A DNA stretch of 64,000 nt from Botryotinia globosa (Eukaryota; Ascomycota; Leotiomycetes; Helotiales; Sclerotiniaceae). The position numbers were made by a program, and so were the translations under genes. The first letter of the stretch is position 1. Each line of letters opens with the position of its first letter. A model generated the notes under the pieces. It was not told the origin of the DNA. It saw only the letters and a program-made list of their open reading frames with translations, and did not search any database. This document shows positions 1 through 11,759 of the stretch, in pieces. The stretch spans positions 248,001 through 312,000 of the forward strand of contig RCSZ01000018.1 of assembly GCA_014898425.1 (NCBI GenBank). Direction: 5' to 3'.

Positions 1-587
1 TGGAGAGGTCATGTTGTTGGAAGAATGAAAGACAGGGGAAATTAACTTCTCGCTAGCAACAAAACAGGAATAGTATGTTTCTGCAATGTGGGGTTGGACT
101 GATATGCACTAGCGTCTTAGGAACTGCGTCATTAGATGATCCTGCAGCTTTTGAAGCTTAAGCTGCTTTTCTCCTTCATCTATTAAAGACCCGGGTAGAT
201 GATTTAATTTCGATCTTTCTATCAAGAATATATTGGTGTAGAAAAGACTTTCATAGCAAGCAAGCAAGCAAGCAATACGATTGATAACATACTACTTTGA
301 AGGAATCCCACATCACCATCTTATTTACAAACTACATAAAAAAAGGAACCAAATCAAGATTCTTTCAACCAACGGAATACACGAGCCTAATCTTATTACT
401 AGGCGTAAATCTTTAGTCCAGCCTTACAGCTCCAGAGACTATCGAGCTAATCAACCCACCTTGAGAGCAAACGAACCAAACGAGTGAAGAAGCTTCCAAT
501 TCCACCAAACATACCTACGTTCTTACTCAACCTAAACACACGATAAATAACTAAATATCACCTCCTAATACAAAGTTCACCATCAAA
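1..587. other. Left-edge non-coding stretch, upstream of the first gene
   Basis: No reading frame here looks like a gene. It contains a short tandem run of GCAA (about 258-274) and AC-rich DNA just before the ATG at 588, which fits a fungal promoter and 5' leader. Nothing else is recognised. Confidence 0.5.
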
Positions 588-1658
588 ATGTCATCTACAC
601 CTACTTTGATCGGTATGCCCGAACCGCCATCGACTGTCGATACTCCAACCGATGCACCGTACGTAGTTGCCCCCTCCACCACCACAACCACTCTCTAACA
701 TACCACTAATCTAATTCTCATCAGAGGAACTCCCAACTCAACCACCACATCCCTCTCCGCCCTCTCCACAACCGCTATCAAAGATGGGCATCGCGGCTCT
801 GCCCACCCTACCGCAAGTTCTCACCACCAACACACCCTCTCTAGCAATACTCTCGAAGCACAACGCGCGGATCGAATTTCGCGTCTGGCAGGACTTGAAC
901 GAGTCACCACGGCGACCCCTCAAAACCCCAGCGGTAACACCTCTGTCCCCGCAACCGGTCAGATCCCAGGCTATTTCGATCAAGCCGGAAACCCCGTCTA
1001 TACAACCCGCATGTCTACCGTCGGTTCCGCATCAGCAACCGGATCTCTCACCGGTCGAACAAACACATGGGCATCTAATAGCGCGAAAGGACAAACAGAA
1101 GCCGATGATGATGAAATGAGCATGGACAACAACTTTCGGGAAATCGATGATCGGGATCGATTTTCCGCATCTGCTATGGATGAGGAAGGCAATGAGGATG
1201 GAATGAGCGACGATACGAGCTTAGTCGGTTTTGGCGAAGGAGCCGGAAGTACCGTCAGCGGACCAATATACAGCCGGAGCAATCTTCTCGCGAGTCCCCT
1301 CACCGTGGGAAAAAGCGGTCTAGCAAAAGAAGTATCAAGCAGCAATCCCGGAACTCCCGTCAGCGCATCGACATCGACAACCACTGAGCAACAGAAACGC
1401 GATGCGAGAATGCTAGATGGAATCACAGATGATAACACAAGTGGATATGTAGACACGGCTGCGCGTGGTCAGGGGGTAGGAATCGCCGGGAATCGCAATT
1501 CGACCGGTTCGGGATTGGGTACGGGAGTGGGTGCCGAAGCTGCCGAAAAGATTCTGAAAGAGAGAATTGAGGATAGTCCTTCTGCGGCGAGTAGACCACC
1601 TCTTGGTAGTCCCGATCAAGCTGGTCTTGGCAAGTTTTACTTCGAGGAAAAGAAATAG
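588..1658 (+). CDS. Ser/Thr-rich fungal protein of unknown function (334 aa)
   Basis: Two exons, 588-658 and 725-1658. The 66-nt intron starts GTACGT, ends TCAG, keeps the frame, and holds an in-frame TAA, so it must be removed. The start is the first ATG and follows an A-rich leader. The product is low in hydrophobic residues and rich in Ser, Thr, Gly and Asp. It has a short charged stretch (SLEAQRADRISRLAGLERV-like, around residues 65-85), an acidic middle (DDDEMSMDNNFREIDDRDRF), and an ordered-looking segment, DDTSLVGFGEGAGSTVSGP. The C-terminus ends GKFYFEEKK. There is no signal peptide, transmembrane helix or catalytic motif. The conserved-looking islands in a disordered protein suggest a regulatory or scaffold role, but I do not recognise the family. 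It converges on the RRP6-like gene. Confidence 0.75.
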
Positions 1659-2604
1659 GATTTCCTTCGAACGAAAATTGCTCCGGAGAATTATGGGATG
1701 TGTTTAGGGCAGAGTGCATCGAATCTTCCAAAGTCTGGATCGTTCAATATTGTCGGGCGTTGACGAGTTACCCTTTTTTTCTTTTTCTCTTTCTCTTTCT
1801 ATGTATGGGTACCTATGATTTGGGCTGGACTAGGCTAGGCTGGGCTGATAGCGGACAGGTTGGGAACAATGGAGGGAGGGGGTTCTGGAAGATTATTAGG
1901 TGGTTAGGCAGGCTTCTTCTTATGATAGGTAGGTATGCTGCGTAAGGTGATACGATATTCTATGATGAATGAAATTGATTGATTCATGAATGAATGAATG
2001 AATGGATGAATACGTGCATGCATGCAGGATTTCAAGTATACTATACCAATATCAATATCAATGTGAATGACATTATATAAAGGGAAATGTAAAGAATAAC
2101 AAATACAAATATTTCTCAAACCCATCGATTCAAAACGTGCCCCTTTTTCTTTTCCATCCCCGGCCTTCTCCTTTCTTTTCGTAGCGAAAAAGCAAGAATT
2201 GTCAATACCTTGCTCATTCGCATCACACTTCACTTCACATAGCATCCCATCCTATCCTATCCCATTCCATCTTACAATATCAATTCATATTCAAGGAAGT
2301 TTATAGGTACCGCAAATCGCTATATTAGATTATAGTAGTGTAGATAAGCAGGTAGGCAGGTATTATCATATGCATTATATGCACTAAGATCCTCACCTCA
2401 CCTGTTCCCTCTCATTCTTCACCCCTTTCATCATTTACTTCCTTATATCCGCCTCTGCACTTCTTCATTCATCCTCTGCTCACACGCTACATGTCCGCTC
2501 GATTTAATTCTCGAACTTCAATTCTCAAATCTTCCACTCCATATTCATCATCCCTTATATTCGTGATCTCTAAACCAGAGTAATATCCCCTTTAAATTGA
2601 CCAT
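1659..2604. other. Convergent intergenic region
   Basis: This lies between the 3' ends of the unknown gene and the RRP6-like gene. It has TC-rich and GAAT-type short repeats (about 1770-1800 and 1970-2005) and no supported gene. It presumably carries both transcript ends. Confidence 0.4.
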
Positions 2605-5532
2605 TCACTTCTTAAAAGTTGCACTTCGTCCCCCTCTCTCCCCATTTTGCACTCTCCTCATTCCCTTCTCCGCATTACTACTCTTCTGGTATGGATCAAA
2701 AGGTTTCTTTTCTTTCTTTCCCTTTCCACCCTTTCCACCTTTGTCTTTCTTATCCTTTTTGGAATTAAGTACCGACTCCGCTTTGCTGTAATCGAAATCT
2801 TCTTCTTCTTCTTCTTCTTCTTCTTCTTCTTCTTCTTCTTCTTCTTCTTCTTCTTCTTCTTCTTCTTCTTCTTCTTCTTCTTCTTCTTCTTCTTCTTCTT
2901 CTTCTTCTTCTTCTTCTTCTTCTTCTTCTTCTTCTTCTTCTTGTCCTTGCTCTTCATCCGCTTGTTCTGCCTCCGATTTCTCTACGTCCTCTTCTACTTC
3001 TTCATTTTCAGATTCTTCTTCTTCTGCTTTACGTTCCTGTGCCGCTGCCTTGAGTTCCTGGGCTGCTTCTTTTTTCTGTTGTTTTCTTAATCGTTTCTCC
3101 TCCATTTTTGCAAATTTAGCCCGACGTCTTTCGGCCTCGGCGGAGGAGGTATAGTCAAGAGAAATGTCGTAATCACCGGTAGCCTTCTGGTCTTCATCTG
3201 GATCTGTGATGGTTTCGCTCTTTCTCTTCGAGCCTCGCTTTAGAACAAATGGTTCGTCTTTTACTTTACTGGGTGTGGGTATCGCAAGAGGCGTCTGTGC
3301 TTCGGGCATGACCATACGGGATCGATCGGTAAGAGGTGTACTCGTTTCGGCGAAAACTTCTTCTGATAATTGGGGTAAGGGTATCGCGAGTCTCATGCTA
3401 TCTTGATCCGGAATTGTGGTTGAGGGCTCCCATATGCTGCTTCCAAATGCACCTCCCCAGAAAGAGGATGTCTCTGTTGTAAGTTCGGTTTTGTCTACCG
3501 GTGTAACGTCAAGTTTGGATAGCGTCTGCGATGTGGATTTCGCTCCAATGTTAGATTTTGGGGTTGCGGTAGAATCCGGTGATTTTCTTAGAACGTCTAT
3601 CGATTTTGGACCATCTTTTCCGTTTTCCTTTGCCGCCTTAATAACTTCCAAGAGTTCCCCAGTGCGTGATTTTACGCTGTGAGATATTGGTCGAATGATA
3701 CTGAGTAAGGCTATCATATCCATGGGCATGAATTTGGCTAGATTGACGACGACTGAATTCGACATGACGAAATTAATGCTGTCATCATCCTTTCTTGCTA
3801 TCTGGTCTCTCCAGGCGTGTACAGCTTTGAATACTGAGAATTGCTCACTGCTTAACAGAGCAGGCGTTTTGTAAATTAGTGAAAACCATCCTCCTGGCCC
3901 TTTCCCAGATTCCGCATTGTATAGCTGTCGCTCATATCGAAGTAACGAAGTCTCTTTAGACTTTTGTAGGACTATATCCATCGAAGTTGCTACGGGTTCC
4001 TCTGCATCAGGCGTTTCAACATCAGGTGCGCCTAGTAGTTCATTTCGCAAATTGTCAAAGATGTAAAGAAGGAAATGTGTGTCAGCTCTAGCGTAGAAGA
4101 ACATCTCTTCGGGAAGTGGCCTAGAGAATAGTTAGTTGAATGATATGAAGTCTCATACTATGAGCTCACCTAATTCGCCAATCTGCTAATTGGTATTTCT
4201 TGTCGGCGTCGAAATCAATATACTTCTTCAATAAGAAGGCTAAGCTTCCTCCAGCAAATCCCAGCCTTCTGCATGCATAATGTGTATCGAACAAGCCAAC
4301 TACATATAGGCCGAGGTCACGTTGGAGCCATACAATATCCATATACGCGCCATGGAAGACCTAAATTGTTAGCTGACATTGAGGAATTTTGAAAAGCATT
4401 CAACATACCTTGATTATGTTTGGATCGGCGAAAACTTCATTAAGTACTTGCAGCTGTTGTCTCCATGGCTTGAGAGTATCGACAATCCAATCCTTTTCGC
4501 GAGTACTGATTTGCATCAGAGATACGAGACCAACATATGAACGAGTATCATGATGTTCCAAGTCGACTGCGATTTCCGTAGCGCCTTTGAGCTCTTCCAG
4601 CATCTCTAAAACACCCTCGTAGGTATCAACAAATTTCGCAGACGTGCTTTCAACGGGTAAATATTTTATTGGTTCCGCCTTCTCATACATAGCGCTAGGG
4701 TATTGTAATTGTAAGATTTCCGTTTCATAAGGATGCTTATACCTGAATTGCTTGTTAGTAAATCCTATAGTGGAACCCATTTCCCGAAGCCTTCTCAGTT
4801 TCTCTATTTTTGCTTTGGAGCGACTGGCCCTGGCTGACTTGCTTAAGTCTTCCAGCTTCTTTCCTTCACGCGGGGAATCCGGGAGTAGTGCGAAGGGGAT
4901 AAAATTAGAGTAGTCATACTGTTTCTGGTCGTATTCGTTTGTAATCATTCCAAGACTATCCTCTAATGACACTTTCGCATGCGGCTTGGTCTTAAGAAGA
5001 GGTAGCCACGGCGATGTATCCTCATTGTCAGGTTTGACCTCGAATGCGAGTTGTGGCTTCACAAGGTTTTGTGTACGGAGCGAATTGTCGAGGGGTCGTT
5101 TCTGGGATTTCATTGTCGCAGAAGTCTGGCAGAAATCAGTATGCAATTGTATGATATATGCGACTCAATAATCACCTCTTCCACTTGTTTTCTTTTGATA
5201 ATTCCTGTATATTCGTCGAGGCAAGTATCCGTTTTTTCGAGCAAGGAATCCACAACATCCACAACACCGCGCCAATTGTTATCAACGTCGTCGACATCTT
5301 CTAGAATTGGAACCTGGATACCAGAGACGGAAGCTGCAGACTTGAGCAACTGATTGGCAAGTGCGAGCAAGCGCGCATTCTGTTCGTCGAGAGCACTTCC
5401 CACTTCAGGATTTAATGATCGATGAAAGCCGAGATCTTCTGATGCTATATAACCGGCGGTTTTGACCGTTGTTACGAGAGCAGCTTGAACTTCATCTTGC
5501 AAGGACTTGAAATCCTGTGTATCTTCTGCCAT
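2605..5532 (-). CDS. RRP6: Exosome 3'-5' exoribonuclease Rrp6 (926 aa)
   Basis: Four exons read leftward: 5532-5176, 5125-4409, 4360-4170 and 4120-2605, all with GT-AG introns. Rrp6/EXOSC10 is the nuclear exosome's distributive RNase D-type exonuclease. It trims rRNA and snoRNA precursors and destroys aberrant nuclear RNA. The N-terminal 100 residues fit the PMC2NT region that binds Rrp47. The DEDD-Y exonuclease domain follows: DLEHHD from about residue 307, [11 protein letters not shown] around 362-372, and YARADTH with Tyr431/Asp435. An HRDC-like helical region covers roughly 480-560. The C-terminal tail is basic, with a long polyglutamate run coded by a GAA tract at about 2798-2942. The in-frame ATG at 5547 is not real (the codon is TTG), so the start is the MAEDTQ methionine. 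The gene is divergent from the MDM35-like gene with 385 bp between starts. Confidence 0.93.
2798..2942 (-). repeat. GAA/TTC trinucleotide tract coding polyglutamate
   Basis: An almost perfect run of about 48 TTC triplets on the plus strand (GAA on the coding strand) lies inside the last exon of the RRP6-like gene. It codes for about 47 consecutive Glu in the acidic tail between the HRDC region and the basic C-terminus. The purity of the codons suggests recent slippage growth. Confidence 0.95.
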
Positions 5533-5771
5533 AGTTGACAAAATCAATTTGTTATTGTGTCGAAAAGATTGAGATAAATTCTGGGATATGATTTGGTCAA
5601 AAAATATTCAAAAGTTCAACTTTCTTACCCTTGTCAATATTTCAAACGGTGGGTGGAACTACCTACACTAGCGGATGTTTCTAATAAACCTTGTTGCAGG
5701 TTAGGTAACTTAGGTCCTCCGCATTTTCATCAGTTTTCATTTCAGTCGGAATTCTAAACTCTTTCACTGCA

Positions 5772-5812
5772 GGTGATTCACGACTTCACGACTTCACGAC
5801 TTCACGACTTCA
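5772..5812. repeat. Short tandem repeat, unit about 9 bp (ACGACTTCAC-type)
   Basis: Four to five copies of a CTTCACGA-type unit stand in the shared promoter region between the RRP6-like and MDM35-like genes. They could be simple slippage; no known binding site is recognised. Confidence 0.7.
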
Positions 5813-5917
5813 CATGACAAAGGATTTCACCTATCACCACATGAGGTTGGTAGTAACAAGGCACAATACAGAAATACAACTTCCTACCATACAATCTCAC
5901 ACCAAAATCTTCTCACA

Positions 5918-6392
5918 ATGTCGGCTTCACTTGCACCTGAATGTAATGAAGTCAAGGAGTATGTAATATCTACTATATTCTATTCGTTGCTGGGCCAGTT
6001 TTTACTATGCTGAACATTTCCAAAGACGATATGATTCGTGCTTCTTGAAATGGTATAGCGAAAGTAAGTCCGGTTCACTATCAGAAGTATAGGCATGAAC
6101 TAACAAGATCATTAGAATACCTTCGAGGTAAAGGTACAACTGATGAGTGTGAATCTTTATTTAAAGATTACCGGAAATGCTTAACAGTAAGTCTGGAAAA
6201 TCCTTCAGTAGTGCTGAACGATTCCCATTCTAACTGAGACAGGGTGCTTTGAAAGAACGAGGTATTGATAAAATGCTTGAAGAAGCACGAGAGGATCATA
6301 AGGAACATGATGCCGTAAATCTGCGACGGCCTTGTGAGTTACTCGGACTATACTCTGGGGGAGGGAATCTGATGGCTAACTGTTGTGTAGAA
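5918..6392 (+). CDS. MDM35: Mdm35/TRIAP1-type twin CX9C intermembrane-space protein (80 aa)
   Basis: Exons 5918-5958, 6026-6063, 6116-6186, 6243-6333 and 6391-6392. Mdm35 escorts Ups1/Ups2 lipid-transfer proteins in the mitochondrial intermembrane space and so controls phosphatidic acid and phosphatidylserine transport to the inner membrane. The protein starts MSASLAPECNEV and has the paired-cysteine helices RYDSCFLKWYSE and DECESLFKDYRKCL. Cys9 and Cys19 are spaced CX9C, and so are the cysteines of the second pair. It ends AVNLRRP. The final intron (GTGAGT to GTAG) splits the stop codon, so the last exon gives only two coding bases. If that intron were retained, the frame would run on to 6476 with about 50 unrelated residues. 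The 80-residue length fits the family. Confidence 0.9.
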
Positions 6393-7266
6393 TGGAATGC
6401 ATGCATGATATCAGACTGTACGAACCACACTACTACCTATGCATGGGAAAGGCGTCAGGATGGTCTTTCAGGTTAACATTCTACTGTTATTGGGGACTTG
6501 AAACGATCTCAACTTTGTATGAATTCCAAAAAAGAAACAGTAACATTCTATACTCATAAGCAATACATCGACATAGCACGAAGGCCTTTGACAGCCATCA
6601 AAGTTTAGATGGAGATTCCGTTTAAGGAACATAACTTATTAAAAGTGCCACCTGCATTTCTTTACGTCTATTCATCTCACCAATATAGTACAGCATCAAT
6701 CAACCATGTGTATATGATATATCAAATTATATAGCTTAAAGGATGATGTTCACCAACTTCCAAACCTCACACTAGCACGTGACTGTAATTCTTGGGCTAT
6801 AAAGCTTAATTTCATCCACCCCTGCAAAAGAACAAATTGCGTTCAGCCTTTCTCTGCTGATTTCTCCAGATAAGTTTAAATTCCTGTATCGGGATTGGTT
6901 TAATATATGAAGGGAGATCGATGCAGAAAAAAGAATCCCACCCAAAATCTGGACCCTGACTTTAAACAAATATGTGGGATTCGAGAACCTCATACTTGTG
7001 AAAACACCTTTATATATTCTCATCCGACCTTGGTACTAACGTTACCCATATCATCCATTCTCTCTTAACCCACCCCTCCACCCTCACTCCTCGAACCATC
7101 AACTCCTCGAACCATCAACTCCTCGAACCATCAACTCCTCGAACCATCAACTCCTCCAACCATCAACTTTTCCGCCGAGTACCGTAAGCTGCAGAAGCCA
7201 GTAAACCCGTCTCGAATTTCCTACCGCAGATTATTACAGTGATGCGCCAGCAATAGAAAACAATTC
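6393..7266. other. Non-coding interval
   Basis: AT-rich DNA holding the 3' end of the MDM35-like gene and the promoter of the small membrane-protein gene. A minus-strand frame at 6772-7023 has no recognisable features and was not accepted. A 16-bp tandem repeat lies at 7086-7168. Confidence 0.4.
7086..7168. repeat. Tandem repeat of a 16-bp unit (CTCCTCGAACCATCAA), about 5 copies
   Basis: Five head-to-tail copies; the last has a single change (CTCCAACC in place of CTCGAACC). The array lies about 100 bp upstream of the small membrane-protein ATG, so it is in its promoter or leader. Confidence 0.9.
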
Positions 7267-7579
7267 ATGCACCCCTTCTCAATCCTCACACTTGCGATTT
7301 TCGTAGCCGGCTACATCACTGCGAGGTGGGATCTGGTTACTAGACTTTATGAGCTTGCAATATTTGCATGGGATCACGGAGTAGTGGTTAGCTTTGGTTT
7401 CCCCCGAATCAATTCGATACATGTCACTGATATCATCTGGCGCATAGGCACGAACTTTGAAAGGATTCGCGATTCTTTCCCTCTTCTTCTTTTTATTCAT
7501 TATTCCAGTAGAAAGGCTCGCGTCGAGGGAGACGACACTAGTAAAGAAGCATTACATCTACAGCCATAAGCCTAGCTAA
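7267..7579 (+). CDS. Small membrane protein with two hydrophobic helices (82 aa)
   Basis: Exons 7267-7383 and 7448-7579. The unspliced frame stops at 7569 and becomes unconvincing after residue 39. Splicing GTGGTT to CATAG restores a second hydrophobic helix. Donor 7381 (GTAGTG) is also possible and removes one Val. The first helix is near residues 3-16 (FSILTLAIFVAGYITA), followed by RWDLVTRLYELAIFAWDHG. The second helix is near 46-58 (FAILSLFFFLFIIPVERLA), with a polar basic tail ending HKPS. I recall uncharacterised fungal proteins of this shape, but I cannot name a family. It lies just upstream of the GPI1-like gene on the same strand, too far apart to be one transcript for certain. Confidence 0.6.
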
Positions 7580-7710
7580 TAATTCAATAGCATCCGCGAT
7601 CCGGCAGCGTCGGCATATCTGCACGAGAACAATTGCGACGTCGGGGTTCTTTCTGAAGGAAGAGAGTCTATGATAATTGAGCATTTGTCATGCCCGATCA
7701 TGATGGATTG

Positions 7711-10059
7711 ATGAGGATCTTCTGGCCGAGGGATATCCCAAGGAGCGATTCACCTGGAGTAATAGTTGGCTGGAGAAATTCTGGCCTTGATATTTTTGTG
7801 GTTGCGATATTGGAGGATGTTGACGTGAGCAGCGATGAGGCTATATGAAATTGGAACCGACTGACGTAATTGCAGGCGCGCAATGTAGAGAATGCATTGA
7901 AGGTCGGAACTCTGTTCCGAAATGCCAGTCATCCCATCGAGCGTATATATGAGTTATGTGGGCAGTCTTCACTACAGGTGTTGGGCGTGACAAATTCACC
8001 AAAAGCAGATGTCGATACTCTTCAAATCCGCGCAATTACAGGGTCGGCATACAAATTACCTCAAATATCCTGTGCTCGAGCATCAACGAATCAAATAGTC
8101 GTGTTTGATCGACCTCAGCCTAATAGGATGCAATATATATCTCTAAAGCCAATATCATTGGCATTGGATGACAAGGCTGAAATGACATTTCATGCACCAG
8201 GCAGTGTTGATGCGGAGGAAGAACGAGAAGAAATAAGACAGAGGAAAAGGACTCAGGAACTAGTCGAAAAGTTGAAGTACCACTCCGTCGTTAAACATCC
8301 GCCATCGCAAAAAGAACTCGCCTTGCCAAGAATAGTCAATCAAATCAATTGTGCTTGGGAGGTCCATCAATTATTACAGAAAAACATCTCGCTAGTTGGA
8401 GCTCGGTCAAGGAGAAGTCTGAGCGTGTCAGAAAGGGTAGTGGAGTCAGCAACCACGATGCGTGATTTCGTTCTTTTGACAATATGGCAACTTGTCACGC
8501 TCTACATATATCCTATCATCAGACGTGGATTTGTTGTTGGTCTCGTATGTCATAGGTTTGCTGCTGAAGCTTTACTATTGATTCTAGAGTGGAGAGCCAA
8601 GCCAGATTATGCAGCCTTGAAAGATATCTCCGCAACTGCACAGCAGGTGGAGATACGCTTACAGCAATTCTGCTATTGGCCTATGCAATATGTCACACTT
8701 CGAAGAAGTAAAAGAGACTGGGGTAGTGTGACGACAAGTCATCCGGACTACATAAGGTTTTATAATAGCCTTTGGCTAGTTGCTAATGATGTGATCATTG
8801 GAATTGCATTGGGGTCTTATATTATTGACAATTCCGCCTGGGTAGCAGAGACTATTAGTGATATCCTAAGCACTTATTCTATTGCTGCTCTACAAAGGAC
8901 GATAACTTGGCTGATGGATTGGCCAGCTGGCTTGAAACTCAACACCGAACTGGCTGCTTTCCTTGGTGATTTGTTCTTATGGGTCATCGAACATTGGTCA
9001 AGTATGTTCATCGTCCTCTCCAACAAATAATGCATCAACTAACTCTCACAGGCTGTATTGAAACTTTGCATCCAGTATTGCCTCATGTTATATGGGTTGT
9101 TGGTTTTTCCAGTTTTGCTGGAGCCAGCATGCCAATCGCCCTTTTCTCCGATCTACTCACAATCCTGACACTTCACATCTACTCGTTTTACATGGCTTCT
9201 GCACGTATATTCAATTGGCAGTATACGATTCTCCTGTCTTTATTTCAACTGTTTCGGGGCAAGAAGCATAACGTTCTTCGAAAACGTATCGATTCTTGCG
9301 ATTATGATCTCGATCAGCTATTGCTAGGCACGATTCTATTCACACTACTCTTTTTCCTCTTGCCTACAGTAGTTGTATTCTACTTGGCATTTGCATCTGC
9401 ACGAATGGCAATTATCTCATTAAAAGCCATTTTAGATGCTTTACTTGCATGCTTGAATCATTTCCCCCTTTTTGCATTGATGTTACGACTTAAAGATTCG
9501 CAACGATTGCCAGGTATGTTCTCACATAAAACTTTCCAGACTACATCACACTAACATACAAAGGTGGCATACGATTTGAACTTCGTGATACCCAAGAACT
9601 CGCAAGCCAATTACCTAACACTCCATCTCCTCCACCAACATCCTATATATATCTCAAAGTATGATGGTTCTCTTCCTACTCATCTGCCTTCACATTATTA
9701 ACAGAAATCTATAGTCCGTTCCCCTCACTTTCCGCGCCATGTTCCACCAGTATTTCCAACTCGGACATCGTATCCGCAAACATTACGCTTCACCCCGCGT
9801 CCTTCTCTGTCTCGCAACCGGCAAATTCGTTCCGCCTATACATCGCAAAAATCTCTATTCGCTTCAATACAGCATGTTACCGGCTCGTCGAGCGGGTATC
9901 ATGGATATGTGGTATGCATTGACGACTAATTCTGATGAGGGAAAGGATAGGAGGAGGGGCAGTGCTGGGTGGTTGAATGGTGGTGTGGCCAGTTTGGCCA
10001 AGGGGAATGGAAATTTGAGGAGAGGGAATGGGTATATGGCTAGAAGGGGTGGGCATTAG
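7711..10059 (+). CDS. GPI1: GPI-GlcNAc transferase complex subunit Gpi1/PIG-Q (713 aa)
   Basis: Exons 7711-7824, 7876-9001, 9052-9513, 9564-9658 and 9715-10059; all joins keep the frame. Gpi1 is a multi-pass ER protein that stabilises the GPI-GlcNAc transferase, which starts GPI-anchor synthesis by adding GlcNAc to phosphatidylinositol. The N-terminus MRIFWPRDIPRSDSPGVIVGW fits the family start. Hydrophobic helices cover about 200-230, 320-340, 420-470 and 520-560. The conserved core includes the FNWQYTILLSLFQLFRGKKHNVLR region, where GKKxNVLRxRID is characteristic. The C-terminal signature RAMFHQYFQLGHRIRKHY, GKFVPPIHRKNLY and QYSMLP is clear. The Gly- and Arg-rich last 40 residues (after about 670) look variable. 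The GH76 protein at 12.6-14.1 kb probably needs this pathway for its own anchor. Confidence 0.92.
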
Positions 10060-10536
10060 AGATGATGTGGAATGAATGTAGATGTGGATGGGTGATTGAC
10101 GGGCTCTTTTGTATATATGATTGGTTTTCCATAGGCCAAATGAGATGAGATGAGACCAGATGAGATGATTAAAAAAGGAGAATTGGAGGAGGTTTGAGAT
10201 GATAGGTTTTGTATGTACTTTATATAGATACGGATTACTTAATGATAATATTTCCAGAGTCATCGGGTTTTAGATCTCACACGTTCACAATCGGACCAAG
10301 TAAATGGATTTGTATATTTTGTGTGAAGCAAATTATAAATTTCTTTCGTTCATTGAATGTCGTGGCATTCATCAATTATCGAATGATTCCCATATTATCA
10401 TATCCTTTTCTGCTGTGCTGTGTTGTGTCCCATCATGACCCATCGTGACCCATCATGTCTTATCCCGTGACGCGATTTTCCTCTCCGCCAAAAGCATCAG
10501 CACCTTATAATACAAATCTCATCTTCACCCTCTCCT
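10060..10536. other. Convergent intergenic region
   Basis: AT-rich 3' sequence between the GPI1-like and LEA-like genes. It contains GAGAT-type short repeats (about 10140-10160) and CCCATCATGA-type repeats near 10430-10455. No gene is supported. Confidence 0.4.
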
Positions 10537-11075
10537 CTACAATTTCCCTTTGACATCACCCTTCACCTCGGCGGCCTTTCCCTTCGCGGCGCCCTTCAAC
10601 TCCGCTGCCTTTCCTTTCGCCTGTCCGGCCAACTCGGACGCGGTTCCAGATGCGGAACCGGTGGCGGAGGAAGTGGTGCCTTGAACTTCCGAGGCGGCGT
10701 TGGAGGCGGCGGTTTTGGCTTCCGAGGCGGAGAGACCGGCGGCTTCTTTGGCTTTTTGGGTTGCGGTTTCTGTGCGGGAGGTTAGTTATTTATGCTGTTG
10801 GTGTTTTGGTGTTTTGATGTTTTGGTGAAGGAATGGGAATGAGATGGGAATGAGATGGGAAAAGGGGAAAGAGAGGGAGACATACGACCAACTTCAATAC
10901 CATCTACGATCTTGCTCGCCACGGCTTTATCGACTTTATGAACCGTTTCCCTGACGGTTTCGGTAGCGGATTTGCGAGAGATGAAGGTAGAAGAGAAGGG
11001 GCGGCTGGCTTGCATGTGTAGTTGGGGGGTGAAGAGACGGGATTGGCGAGAGAGGGTGCGGGTTATGGATTGCAT
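10537..11075 (-). CDS. Mitochondrial LEA-like stress protein (140 aa)
   Basis: Exons 11075-10886 and 10769-10537, joined across a GTATGT to GCACAG intron. The first 36 residues (MQSITRTLSRQSRLFTPQLHMQ...) are rich in Arg, Ser and hydrophobic residues with no acidic residue, which fits a mitochondrial presequence. The rest is an Ala/Lys/Glu/Gly amphipathic repeat, with units such as TATQKAKEAAGLSASEAKTA, ASELAGQAKGKAAELK and GAAKGKAAEVKGDVKGKL. This is the 11-mer style of group 3 LEA proteins, which protect membranes and proteins in drying or freezing. Targeting and function are inferred from composition. The coding GC content is visibly higher in the second exon than in its flanks. Confidence 0.75.
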
Positions 11076-11723
11076 TTTGATATGTGGTGGGTGGTTATTT
11101 GGATTGTGTTTGGTTGTATGTGATTAATTCGTTGTTGTTGTCGTGTATTGGCAATAGAAATGGAGGTTTCTAGATCGATTACTTATTATGTCTGTACCGA
11201 AAGAATAGATGTAGATAGATAGGTAGGTAGGTACAAGAGGTAAGAAACCAGTAGCGATATAAATACCAATCGAATCCATCCCGCAAAGAAGGTAGGTACC
11301 TAGGTAGCTCCAAGCAAACAAGCAAGCTACTCGAAAGGTAGGAAGCAGCTTCCTTCCGTCACAATGACGTCACTTTCGTTCCACGGCATCGAACATCGTT
11401 CGAGCTCTGCTTCTAGCTACTAGCTACCTAGAGTGAATTACCCCTCTTTTCCATCGATATCGAGAGTTACTACTCGTACTAGGTAGATGGATACCTAAGT
11501 GTCATTACCTCATTCTGGATTTGAGATGGGTACTGGGAGATCTGAGATCGGTTGTGACCCGTGACTCGTGACTCGTGACTCGTGAGATGAGTGGAATTCA
11601 TGTGTGTAGCTTTGACCAAGTAGCTGTCTAGTACGGATATAGAGCTTTGTGTAGCTATTGGATATAATTACGTGATGAGATGTAATAAAAGAAAATCAAG
11701 TACTTAGGTACTTAGGTAGATGT

Positions 11724-11759
<36 letters not shown>

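Noticed and set aside
2647..3090. Plus-strand frame rich in Phe and Leu opposite the RRP6-like gene
   Set aside because: It is the reverse reading of the GAA tract and exon 4 of the RRP6-like gene, and so an artefact of the repeat.
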